Positions 1 through 6,169 are shown, counted from the first letter of the stretch. The stretch: 9,208 nucleotides of DNA from Anaeromyxobacter_A sp035538735 (GCA_035538735.1 DATLJU010000027.1:1-9208), one strand, 5' to 3'. The notes: generated from the sequence alone by a model not told the origin. Made by a program: numbers and translations.

Positions 1-48
1 GATCGTTCCGGTGGCAACGACCAGTCGGTCGGCAAGCAGACGGCGCAT
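1..48 (-). CDS. Start of an unidentified downstream gene (partial)
   Basis: An ATG lies 11 nt after the stop of the flavocytochrome gene, on the same strand. It opens a frame that stays open to the window edge (16 codons, beginning MRRLLADRLVVATGTI). The intervening bases on the coding strand carry a GGGGGA stretch about 6 nt before the ATG, which could serve as a Shine-Dalgarno. The basic residues followed by aliphatic ones could begin a signal peptide or membrane segment, but the fragment is too short to identify. It is called mainly because the tight spacing fits the operon layout. It could be chance. Confidence 0.4.
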   Translation of the reverse strand, partial: MRRLLADRLVVATGTI

Positions 49-59
49 CGCTGGTCCCC

Positions 60-1445
60 CTAGACGAAGCTGTAGCGCTCGGAGTGGTACTTCGACATCG
101 GCACCTGCAGCGCTCCGAGGGCACCTTCCATCGCGTCCGTCATCACGTCCGGCCCGCAGATGAAATACTCATGGTCCGCATAGGGCGGCGGCAGATGACG
201 CTTGAACACCTCGGCGGTGATGAACCCCCGCTCGCCCGTCCAGCCATCCGGAGGATTCTCGAGCACATGGACGATCGTCAGGCCGAGCCGTGCTCTCAGC
301 GCCTCCAGCTCCTCGCGGAATGTGATCGACTCCCAGTCCTTGCTGCCGTAGAGCAGGATCAACGGCCGCGTGTCGCCCTGGTCGGCGAGCGTGCGGATCA
401 TGCTCATCATCGGCGTGATGCCGACGCCGCCCGCGATCAGCACGTGCATGTCCGCCGGGTTACCGATGGTGAACGCACCATACGGCCCATCGATGTAGAC
501 ACGCCGCCCCACCGGCACCTTGTGAATCTGGCTCGTGAAGTCGCCCAGGTTCCTGATCGCCATCTCGACGCGGCCGTCGGTGACCGCCGCACTCGACGAG
601 AACGAGAATGGGTGCGCGGTGATCTTGAAAGGGCTCCCCCACACCGTCAGCCAGCCGAACTGACCAGGGCGGAAGCGGAATCCTGGGTGACCATCCGGAC
701 GCATCGCCAACGTCCAGGTGTCGCCGCGTTCCTGGCGCACCTCCGAGAGGAGATACGGCCGGCGGAGGATGAACAGCGGCCTGACGATGCGCACGTACAG
801 CAGGAGCCCGATCCAGAAGATCGTCAGGGCGACCCACAACACCCGTTTCCAGGGTTCGCCCAGGTAATAGGCCCAGCCCACCATGTGCAGGATCCCCGCC
901 GTGACGGCGACGACCGCGAGCGCGATGTGAGTGAGGTGCCACGTCTCGTAGCTGAGCTTCAGCTTCGTGCGCCACAGGGCCATCGCCACCAGCGCGATCA
1001 ACGAGTAGGTCGAGAGCGCGGCGAAGCGGGCGCGCCACGGCGCCTGAATGGAATTGAGCAACGCGAGCAATTCCGGGCGAACGACGAACAGGATGATCGG
1101 GTGCGCGACGACCAGGGCGACCGCGATCAGGGAGAGCTGACGGTGAAAGTGATAGATGACGTCCTCGCCCCACGGCTGGGTGATGGACCTGAAGCGCGCG
1201 GTGAGGCCGAACTGGAGGCCCATCATCGCCAGGCCGGAGTACCCGATCGCGACCGAGAACTCGGTCCAGAAGTCGCGCGCCAGGGGTGGCGAGCCCGCCA
1301 GCAGCGCGAACAGGGGCGCGAGGATGAAGATCAGATACACGGCGATCCAGGCGACCCCGCGCACGGAATGGAGCATCGGTTCGCTCCGCCGGACGCCGTT
1401 CCAGTAGCCTCGAGCCACCCCTGTCCCGCTCACCGCAGTCGCCAT
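60..1445 (-). CDS. Ferric-reductase-like transmembrane flavocytochrome (FAD/NAD(P)H oxidoreductase)
   Basis: The 461-residue protein has an N-terminal ferric-reductase-like membrane domain and a C-terminal ferredoxin-reductase-type cytoplasmic module. About six hydrophobic segments fall between residues 30 and 222. Two histidine pairs, each with 13 intervening residues (H101/H115 and H173/H187), match the bis-haem b arrangement of the FRE/NOX superfamily. The FAD site is HPFSFSS at 278-284 followed by DGPYG at 319-323. The nucleotide loop is AGGVGITPMMSM at 338-349, the late motif is FICGPDV around 428-434, and the protein ends in the aromatic tail SERYSFV. The inferred role is to move electrons from NAD(P)H through FAD and two haems across the membrane; the acceptor cannot be read from sequence. 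The ATG lies 19 nt after the ClC stop and has no strong Shine-Dalgarno. It is the fourth gene of the minus-strand operon. Confidence 0.9.
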   Translation of the reverse strand: MATAVSGTGVARGYWNGVRRSEPMLHSVRGVAWIAVYLIFILAPLFALLAGSPPLARDFWTEFSVAIGYSGLAMMGLQFGLTARFRSITQPWGEDVIYHFHRQLSLIAVALVVAHPIILFVVRPELLALLNSIQAPWRARFAALSTYSLIALVAMALWRTKLKLSYETWHLTHIALAVVAVTAGILHMVGWAYYLGEPWKRVLWVALTIFWIGLLLYVRIVRPLFILRRPYLLSEVRQERGDTWTLAMRPDGHPGFRFRPGQFGWLTVWGSPFKITAHPFSFSSSAAVTDGRVEMAIRNLGDFTSQIHKVPVGRRVYIDGPYGAFTIGNPADMHVLIAGGVGITPMMSMIRTLADQGDTRPLILLYGSKDWESITFREELEALRARLGLTIVHVLENPPDGWTGERGFITAEVFKRHLPPPYADHEYFICGPDVMTDAMEGALGALQVPMSKYHSERYSFV

Positions 1446-1464
1446 AGGTGTTCACGGCTCGCTC

Positions 1465-2835
1465 TCAGTGGGAGCGGGCCCGTCTCCACAGGTACGGAAG
1501 CCCCGTGACTCGGTCAACCACCACCCCTGCGCCCGCGCCGGCAAGGGATGCGACGACCACCGTGACCAGGCAGGTCAGCGTCGCGAGGCGCGGACCGCCG
1601 ACCCCGAGCACCATCGCGATGGCGGTGAACGGCAGTCGATAGCCCCCCGCGATGCCACCCGCCGCGCCGGCCGCACCGGCAAGGTCGTTTCCCACTTCGA
1701 GCCCCGGGGCGAACACCCGGCCGGCGATGTCGCCGATGGCGAGGAACGGGACGAACACGCCACCGCATCCGCCCGCCGCCACCGCAGCGGTCGTGGCCGT
1801 CGCCCGCAGGAGCGTCACGGCGAGCAGCATCGGTGGCAGGGCATTGACGTCTTCTGCCCACAGGATGGCTCCGCCGCCCGGGCCGACGGCGGCCGACGGG
1901 GCAGCCATCAACGCGAGAACCACCGCCGTGACCCCCGTGGCCAGCCCGCCCAGCCCGAGCCGGACGCCCGGCGAGGCCTGCCACTTCTTTGCTCGATAGA
2001 TCGAAGCTCCGGCGAGAGAGGTGATCGCTCCGGAGATCGCCCCGATGAACAGCGCGGTCTTCACCCCTTGAGAGAGGTTGGCAGGCGGCTCCTTGGGCAC
2101 GATCAGGCGTATCAGGTCGAGCCTGAATGCGATGTTGGTCCCCCACCCGACGAATCCACCGATGAGCGCTGCGATCACGCGTTCGGCGGTGAGTGGAGCG
2201 CGGTGCCGCCGGCCCAGCTCCAGCATGTACGCCGTGCCTACCAGGGCGATCCCCATCAGAGCAGCCACGCCCGCTGCGCCGCCAGCGAGGGCAGCAGGCC
2301 GCAGGAGCTTGCGCCACCAGCGACCGCGATCCCCGAGGCACGCCCCGACGGCGGTGCCGAGGTACGCTGCCGGCGCCTCGGTCCCCATGGCCCCGCCAAG
2401 GCCAACGGTGCAGAAGATGGCCACCGCGCGAATCGGCGCCAGGCGCCAGTTGAAGCGCTCCTCCTCGCCTGCGGTGTCCACGACGTCGCCGGTGATGTCG
2501 GCCCGGACGGCGCGAGGCGGAAAGGCTCTCCACGCGAGCGCCCATCGACCCGCGCGCGGCGGCGTCGCTCCCGGTGCGAGCGTCTGACCGACCCCCTGTA
2601 GCACCAGCACCGCGAGCGCCAGCCCGAGCAGCGGCGCCACGATGAGAACCCAGGTGGCCTGGCTGGAGACGGAATCCATCGTCTCCTTGAGCGCCAGGGT
2701 CACAGCGACGACGAAGACGGCCCCAGCCAACCCGCCCACCAGGCCACCGAAGGCGCAAGTGGCCATGCTTGACCACCTCGAGCGTCCCTTTGGCGACGCG
2801 GTGCCGCTCGCGGAGACCCTCACCCTCTTCAACAT
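1465..2835 (-). CDS. ClC-family chloride channel or Cl-/H+ antiporter (divergent)
   Basis: This 456-residue polytopic membrane protein has the ClC fold signature in degenerate form. GTEAP at 151-155 replaces GREGP and keeps the gating glutamate (E153). GGVFVP at 358-363 matches the GxFxP filter motif, and YRLPFTAIAMVL at 399-410 matches the helix around RAPLTGIILVLE. A tyrosine near the end (Y448, in TGLPYLW) may be the equivalent of the filter tyrosine. The first filter motif GSGIP is not visible. By eye, the internal proton glutamate position (EE in the E. coli protein) reads EL here (206-207), so channel versus antiporter mode is open. The ATG at 2835 was chosen because GAGGAG sits 4 nt upstream and overlaps the aldolase stop. 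An ATG at 2766 (residue 24), preceded by GAGGTGG, is an alternative. The frame stays open another 144 codons upstream, but that stretch is antisense-like, overlaps the aldolase and is not coding. Confidence 0.86.
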   Translation of the reverse strand: MLKRVRVSASGTASPKGRSRWSSMATCAFGGLVGGLAGAVFVVAVTLALKETMDSVSSQATWVLIVAPLLGLALAVLVLQGVGQTLAPGATPPRAGRWALAWRAFPPRAVRADITGDVVDTAGEEERFNWRLAPIRAVAIFCTVGLGGAMGTEAPAAYLGTAVGACLGDRGRWWRKLLRPAALAGGAAGVAALMGIALVGTAYMLELGRRHRAPLTAERVIAALIGGFVGWGTNIAFRLDLIRLIVPKEPPANLSQGVKTALFIGAISGAITSLAGASIYRAKKWQASPGVRLGLGGLATGVTAVVLALMAAPSAAVGPGGGAILWAEDVNALPPMLLAVTLLRATATTAAVAAGGCGGVFVPFLAIGDIAGRVFAPGLEVGNDLAGAAGAAGGIAGGYRLPFTAIAMVLGVGGPRLATLTCLVTVVVASLAGAGAGVVVDRVTGLPYLWRRARSH

Positions 2836-2839
2836 GGGA

Positions 2840-2846
2840 CTCCTCA
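2840..2846 (-). promoter_or_regulatory. Shine-Dalgarno of the ClC gene fused with the aldolase stop
   Basis: The coding strand reads TGAGGAGTCCCATG. The TGA ends the KDPG aldolase and forms part of the GAGGAG ribosome-binding site 4 nt before the ClC ATG. This supports the ATG at 2835 as the start and predicts translational coupling of the two genes. Confidence 0.7.
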
Positions 2847-3518
2847 GGGTTCGGGATGCCGCCGCGACCTCGCCCGGTCGATCGCCTGCAGGTAAAGCCG
2901 TGCCCGCTCCGCGACCGCCCCGGGATTGCCCGCCCTGACGGCGGCCACGTCCACCAGGTCGGCCCCTGCCGCCACCGCGCTGGCGCCGGAGCGGATGAAG
3001 TCCTCCACGGTGTCGAGCGAGACGCCACCGGTCGGGACGAGATCGATCTGCGGGAGCACCGCCTTGAGGGCCCGGATGTAGCTCGCTCCACCGACCGCGC
3101 TGCACGGAAACACCTTCACCATGGCCGCGCCCGCCTGCCAGGCGCGCACCACCTCCGTGGGCGTGAGCGCGCCCGCCACGGCGGGGACGCCGTACGTGCG
3201 GCAACACGCGATGGTCGCTGCGTCGAAGATGGGGCTCACCACGAAGCGGGCGCCCGCGAGCATGCACGCGCGCGCCGTCTCAGCGTCGAGCACCGTCCCG
3301 GCGCCCACGACCACGTCCTCGCCAAGCCGACCGGCGACGTCGCGGATCACCTCGACCGCGTCCGGCACCGTCATGGTCAGCTCGATGACGTCGATCCCGC
3401 CGGACCGGATCGCGTCGACGACTCGGACCGCCTCCTCGGCGGAGGGCGCCCGGACCACCGGTACGATGCCGGTGCGCAGGATCCTTTCGAGGATCCCGCT
3501 CTGCCGCATGGTCTTCAT
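2844..3518 (-). CDS. eda: 2-keto-3-deoxy-6-phosphogluconate (KDPG/KHG) aldolase
   Basis: The 224-residue protein is close to the usual length of class I KDPG/KHG aldolases. It is predicted to be a cytoplasmic trimeric TIM-barrel enzyme cleaving KDPG to pyruvate and glyceraldehyde-3-phosphate. Visible landmarks are GIVPVVRA at 17-24, IELTMTVPDA at 45-54 with the proton-relay glutamate E46, VGAGTVL at 71-77, VVSP at 93-96, the Schiff-base lysine K135 in MVKVFPCSAVGG, and the phosphate loop PTGGV at 162-166. The E-L-T-M-T version resembles the Thermotoga-type enzyme rather than the E. coli type, which has an arginine in this motif. The ATG overlaps the kinase stop as ATGA, with GGTGGAG just upstream. 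M4 is a possible alternative start. The adjoining kinase makes its substrate, which makes the assignment strong. Confidence 0.95.
   Translation of the reverse strand: MKTMRQSGILERILRTGIVPVVRAPSAEEAVRVVDAIRSGGIDVIELTMTVPDAVEVIRDVAGRLGEDVVVGAGTVLDAETARACMLAGARFVVSPIFDAATIACCRTYGVPAVAGALTPTEVVRAWQAGAAMVKVFPCSAVGGASYIRALKAVLPQIDLVPTGGVSLDTVEDFIRSGASAVAAGADLVDVAAVRAGNPGAVAERARLYLQAIDRARSRRHPEP
3515..3518 (-). other. ATGA stop-start overlap between kinase and aldolase
   Basis: The four bases ATGA contain the start of the aldolase and the TGA of the kinase. Such overlaps typically give reinitiation coupling, keeping the two enzymes of one pathway at matched levels. Confidence 0.85.
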
Positions 3519-4612
3519 CGCTCCACCCGGATCCCCTTTCCCTTCATCGCCTTCTCCACCTCGGGCAGCGTCACCATGGTGAAGTCGCCCGGCGTCGTCA
3601 TGGCCAGCGCACCGTGAGCCGCGCCGCACTCCACGGCCCACTGCGCGCCGTGGCCGGAGAGGAAGCCGAAGATCAGGCCCGAGGCGAACGAGTCGCCCCC
3701 GCCCACGCGGTCGAAGACCTCGAGGTCCGGTCGATCGGGCGCCTCGTGAAGATGGCCGCCCTCGTAGCAGAGCGCGCCCCAGTCGTTGCGGCTCGCGGTC
3801 CGGGCGCGCCGCAGCGTGGTGGCGACCACCGACCAGTTCGGGTAAGCCTTCGACGCGACCTCGATCATCTTCTGGTACGAGGCCACCTCCAGGTTCGAGA
3901 AGCCCTCGTCGAGGCGCTCGACCTCGAAGCCGAGCGCGGCGGTGAAGTCCTCCTCGTTGCCGATCATCACGTCGACGTACTTGGCCAGCGCGCGGTTGAC
4001 CTCGCGCGCGCGCGCCTGGCCGCCGATTCCGCTCCAGAGGGACTCGCGGTAGTTGAGATCGTAGGACACGACGACGCCATGCTGCTTGGCCGCCCGCATC
4101 GCCGCCTCGACGGTCGCGGCGGTGCTGTCGGAGAGCGCCGCGAAGATCCCGCCGGTGTGGAACCACCTCGTCCCATCGTGTCCGAAGATCCGCTGCCAGT
4201 CGAAGTCCCCCGGCTGGATCTGGCTCGCCGCGGTGTGACCTCGGTCGGAGCAGCCGTGCGCACCCCGGATCCCGAAGCCGCGCTCGGTGAAGTTGAGCCC
4301 GTTCCGCACGGTTCGCCCGATCCCGTCGTACGGGACCCAGCGCACGTAGGACTGGTCCACGCCGCCCTGGTAGACGCAATCCTGGATGAGCCGACCCACC
4401 GGGTTGTCCACGAGCGCGGTGACCACCGCCGTGTCCATCCCGAAGCAGCGCTTCAGGCCGCGCGCCACGTTGTACTCCCCTCCGCCCTCCCAAGCCTGGA
4501 AGGTGCGGGCGGTGGTGACGCGCATGTCGCCGGGGTCGAGGCGAAGCATGACCTCGCCCATCGCGACCAGGTCGAAGCGGCAGCCTTCCTTGGGCTTGAT
4601 GGTCAGGTCCAT
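3515..4612 (-). CDS. kdgK: PfkB-family sugar kinase, probable 2-keto-3-deoxygluconate kinase
   Basis: The 365-residue ribokinase/PfkB-family protein is predicted to phosphorylate KDG to KDPG in the cytoplasm using ATP. The N-terminal strand carries VAMGEVMLRLDP at 16-27. The substrate-side glycine motif is EGGGEYNVARGL at 42-53, DLNYRESLW at 185-193 forms the central strand/loop, and the C-terminal signature is DRVGGGDSFASG at 301-312 with catalytic base D307. The usual anion-hole GAGD reads GGGD. The protein is somewhat longer than E. coli KdgK, with extra sequence around 111-135 (RGFGIRGAHGCSDRGH and following). KDG specificity is inferred from the downstream aldolase; a related sugar kinase is possible. 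The start is the ATG at 4612. A GTG directly before it (4615) is equally placed for the GGAG at 4622-4625. It is the first gene of the operon. Confidence 0.92.
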   Translation of the reverse strand: MDLTIKPKEGCRFDLVAMGEVMLRLDPGDMRVTTARTFQAWEGGGEYNVARGLKRCFGMDTAVVTALVDNPVGRLIQDCVYQGGVDQSYVRWVPYDGIGRTVRNGLNFTERGFGIRGAHGCSDRGHTAASQIQPGDFDWQRIFGHDGTRWFHTGGIFAALSDSTAATVEAAMRAAKQHGVVVSYDLNYRESLWSGIGGQARAREVNRALAKYVDVMIGNEEDFTAALGFEVERLDEGFSNLEVASYQKMIEVASKAYPNWSVVATTLRRARTASRNDWGALCYEGGHLHEAPDRPDLEVFDRVGGGDSFASGLIFGFLSGHGAQWAVECGAAHGALAMTTPGDFTMVTLPEVEKAMKGKGIRVER

Positions 4613-4639
4613 CACGGCTCGCTCCGCGCAGGTAGCCCT

Positions 4640-4668
4640 ACGCTATGAACGATGGGGCCCGCGATCAC
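4640..4668 (-). promoter_or_regulatory. Candidate sigma70-like promoter of the kdgK operon
   Basis: On the minus strand GTGATC (4668-4663) and TAGCGT (4645-4640) are 17 nt apart. They lie in the only moderately AT-rich patch of this intergenic region. Each matches only about half of the TTGACA/TATAAT consensus. If used, the leader to the kinase start would be about 20 nt. This is a weak, position-based call. Confidence 0.25.
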
Positions 4669-4675
4669 AGCGATC
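4661..4675. repeat. Direct repeat GCGATC-ACA-GCGATC upstream of kdgK
   Basis: Two perfect GCGATC hexamers are separated by 3 nt, about 50-60 nt upstream of the kinase start, overlapping the candidate -35 box. Placement fits an operator for a pathway regulator, although no regulator gene is present in the window. Such short GC-rich repeats also occur by chance. Confidence 0.35.
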
Positions 4676-4762
4676 CGCTGCGCGCGCGGCGCTGACGCGG
4701 CGGACGCGAGCGCCCCTTCCTCGGCGCGACCGCGAGCACCCCCCTCGCTCGTGAGGCCGTGG

Positions 4763-4800
4763 GCCGGGCTCTCGCACCGCCCGGCGTCGAGCGGCCGGGC
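4763..4800. repeat. Three-arm alternating inverted repeat (two mutually exclusive hairpins)
   Basis: GCCGGGC at 4763-4769 pairs perfectly with GCCCGGC at 4779-4785 (9-nt loop). The same middle arm pairs with a second GCCGGGC at 4794-4800 (8-nt loop). Only one hairpin can form at a time. There is no T-tract. It lies about 105 nt upstream of the PLDN/SHOCT gene in the divergent intergenic region. The rest of 4616-4905 shows no convincing small gene. Confidence 0.4.
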
Positions 4801-4894
4801 GCATGAGCGAAGCGACGCGCGGGGACGCATCGTGTCGTCACGCGGCCGCCCTCACCTCGAGCGTGAGCCTTCGATCTCAGCAGCCGAGCCGCTT

Positions 4895-4900
4895 GGGAGG
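4895..4900 (+). promoter_or_regulatory. Ribosome-binding site of the PLDN/SHOCT gene
   Basis: GGGAGG ends 5 nt before the ATG at 4906. This near-consensus Shine-Dalgarno fixes the start of the following gene. Confidence 0.8.
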
Positions 4901-4905
4901 CAATC

Positions 4906-5298
4906 ATGCGCGTGTGGCAGACGTTCTGGGTCCTCTTCGTCCTCGTCCCGCTGACCATCGCGTGGGCGTTCGCCGTGTTCGACATCTTTCGCCGCAACGA
5001 TCTCTCGGGCTGGGCAAAGGCCATCTGGTTCGTCGTGGTGCTCGCCGTCCCCTGGTTCGGGACGTTCCTGTACCTGCTCTTCCGCCCGCGTGAGGTCCCG
5101 CAGGAGATCGCCCGCGCGCAGGCCGCCGCGCGGGAGGCGTACGAGAAGAGCCTCGCCGCCGATCAGATCGCGAAGCTCTCGGCGCTCCACACCCAGGGCG
5201 AGCTCAGCGACCAGGAGTTCGCCGCCGCGAAGTCGCACCTCCTCCTCTCTCTCGGCGGCGTCGCCACCACATCGCGACCCGCCGCGCCGGCGCATTGA
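4906..5298 (+). CDS. PLD-nuclease N-terminal (PLDNc_N) and SHOCT domain membrane protein
   Basis: This 130-residue protein has two hydrophobic helices at about 5-27 and 38-59. They are separated by FDIFRRNDLSGWAKAIWF and end in a tryptophan/proline/aromatic pattern (VPWFGTFLYLLFRPRE), typical of PLDNc_N/cardiolipin-synthase N-terminal membrane segments. No phospholipase HKD catalytic motif follows. Instead, an acidic/alanine-rich helix (62-84) leads into a SHOCT domain at about 85-114, with the family pattern of IAKLSALHTQGELSDQEFAAAK followed by LL. The tail is short and rich in Ala, Pro and Thr. The protein is predicted to be an inner-membrane protein; SHOCT is a small oligomerisation or regulatory module without enzymatic activity. 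Its function is unknown. It stands alone on the plus strand, divergent from kdgK, with a strong Shine-Dalgarno. Confidence 0.9.
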   Translation: MRVWQTFWVLFVLVPLTIAWAFAVFDIFRRNDLSGWAKAIWFVVVLAVPWFGTFLYLLFRPREVPQEIARAQAAAREAYEKSLAADQIAKLSALHTQGELSDQEFAAAKSHLLLSLGGVATTSRPAAPAH

Positions 5299-5373
5299 CG
5301 CGGCGCCCGTCGCGCGGCTCTCGCTCGCGGCCCCCTCACTCGGCGGTTCCATGGCGACTCGTCACCCTCCACG

Positions 5374-5395
5374 CCCCGGGAGCGCGCTCCCAGGG
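5374..5395. repeat. Imperfect palindrome, possible weak terminator after the PLDN/SHOCT gene
   Basis: GGGAGCGCGCTCCC (5378-5391) is a perfect 14-bp palindrome. It is extended by CCC/GGG after one mismatch (5374-5376 with 5393-5395). It lies about 75 nt after the stop of the PLDN/SHOCT gene. It could fold as a hairpin and slow polymerase, but no T-run follows, so an intrinsic terminator is not supported. Confidence 0.35.
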
Positions 5396-5427
5396 ACGGC
5401 GCAGGCTTGATGATGGCCATCCCGGGC

Positions 5428-5446
5428 GGGCGGCGCCTCGCCGCCC
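5428..5446. repeat. All-GC hairpin, 8-bp stem and 3-nt loop
   Basis: GGGCGGCG and CGCCGCCC pair perfectly around a CCT loop. The helix would be very stable. It lacks a T-tract and sits midway in the 211-nt gap before the VTT gene. It may act in transcription pausing, RNA stability or termination on either strand. Confidence 0.4.
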
Positions 5447-5459
5447 ATGCGCGCTCCCC

Positions 5460-5480
5460 GTGGTGATCCCTCCTCACCAC
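5460..5480. promoter_or_regulatory. 21-bp dyad GTGGTGA-N7-TCACCAC, candidate operator
   Basis: Two perfect 7-bp inverted arms flank a 7-nt spacer, 29 nt before the chosen start of the VTT gene. The geometry (arm centres about 14 bp apart) is close to that of a dimeric helix-turn-helix repressor site. The arms are less GC-extreme than the surroundings. No cognate regulator is in the window. Confidence 0.4.
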
Positions 5481-5497
5481 CGCGCGGTCGCCGCGCG
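5481..5497. repeat. Leader hairpin CGCGCGG-TCG-CCGCGCG before the VTT gene
   Basis: A perfect 7-bp stem with a 3-nt loop abuts the dyad at 5460-5480 and ends 12 nt before the ATG at 5510, where a ribosome-binding site would be expected. No clear Shine-Dalgarno is present between hairpin and ATG. Confidence 0.35.
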
Positions 5498-5509
5498 TCG
5501 GCGGCGCCG

Positions 5510-6169
5510 ATGAAGCGTGCACTGACGGTGGCCGCCCTGGCGGGGCTCGCGCTCCTGATCTGGCGGGTGTGGGATCACGACGCCGTCCTCGCGTGGATGC
5601 GACAGGCCTCGCCGGTGCGGTACTTCACGGCGATGGCGCTCCTGACCGTGATCGGGATCCCCGTGACGCCCCTGTTCGTCGTCGCGGGCGCCACCTTCGG
5701 CGCTGCGGTCGGGCTCATCGGCTCCGGGCTCGCGCTCGCCGCCGCCCTGACGATGAGCTACGGGATCGCGCGCGGCAGGATGAGGCGGTGGCTCGAGTCG
5801 CTGCTGCGCCGCTTCGGCCGCGAGCTCCCGGACTTCGGGGAGGCGGGGCGGAACGCCCTCCGCTTCACGCTGATGGTGAAGCTCACGCCCGGGCTCCCGG
5901 CGTTCGTCAAGAACTACGGTCTCGCGGCGGCGGGCGTCCCCTTCCCCACCTTCCTCGGCGTCTCGATGCTGGTCACCGGCGCGTACGCCGCCGCCCTGGT
6001 CCTCCTCGGCGACTCGCTCTTCGAGCACGACCTCGGGCCCGCCCTCGTCGCGGCGGCGGTCGTCGCGCTCGTCGCGGGGCTCGGCGCGCTCTGGCTCCGG
6101 CGGCGGCGAGGCCGCGCCGGTCGGCGAGCGGAGGGGCCCCCGGGCTCCGGCCGGCCACGCACCGTCTGA
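5510..6169 (+). CDS. TVP38/TMEM64 (VTT/DedA-type) inner-membrane protein
   Basis: This 219-residue polytopic protein has hydrophobic segments at about 4-20, 38-60, 63-86, 136-168 and 177-196. The VTT hallmarks are visible. The first re-entrant/glycine region is GIPVTPLFVVAGATFGAAVG (49-68) followed by a membrane helix ending in GIARGR. The second half is MVKLTPGLPAFVKNYGLAAAGVPF (122-145), where family members have an R-x-x-P-x-x-P-x-x-x-x-N-Y-x-x-G pattern. The protein ends in an Arg-rich cytoplasmic tail. Members of this superfamily are linked to lipid scrambling or flipping and envelope homeostasis; the substrate here cannot be read. The ATG at 5510 was chosen because it precedes a normal membrane N-terminus. 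The frame opens at 5447, but the extra 21 residues are Pro/Arg-rich and follow directly on a hairpin. It converges on the next gene with 9 nt between stops. Confidence 0.9.
   Translation: MKRALTVAALAGLALLIWRVWDHDAVLAWMRQASPVRYFTAMALLTVIGIPVTPLFVVAGATFGAAVGLIGSGLALAAALTMSYGIARGRMRRWLESLLRRFGRELPDFGEAGRNALRFTLMVKLTPGLPAFVKNYGLAAAGVPFPTFLGVSMLVTGAYAAALVLLGDSLFEHDLGPALVAAAVVALVAGLGALWLRRRRGRAGRRAEGPPGSGRPRTV

Noticed and set aside
460..1455. Minus-strand frame starting MNTYGDCG, offset within the flavocytochrome gene
   Set aside because: It is an out-of-frame shadow with Arg/Pro-rich low-complexity product. The overlapping frame has haem, FAD and nucleotide motifs.
84..1508. Long plus-strand open frame opposite the flavocytochrome gene
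   Set aside because: Its product is rich in Arg, Asp, Glu and His without any domain. It is the antisense of a well-supported gene in GC-rich DNA.
2836..3267. N-terminal extension of the ClC frame
   Set aside because: It overlaps the aldolase in another frame, is Gly/Arg-rich, and a good ribosome-binding site precedes the internal ATG at 2835.
4616..4905. Small gene or tRNA in the divergent gap
   Set aside because: Short open frames here lack ribosome-binding sites and sensible composition, and no cloverleaf could be drawn.
5428..5446. Intrinsic terminator
   Set aside because: The stem is strong but no T-run follows on either strand, so it is listed only as a hairpin.
5447..5509. Upstream start for the VTT gene (21 extra residues)
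   Set aside because: The extension is Pro/Arg-rich, has no ribosome-binding site and begins directly after a strong hairpin. The ATG at 5510 gives a normal membrane-protein N-terminus. It is not fully excluded.
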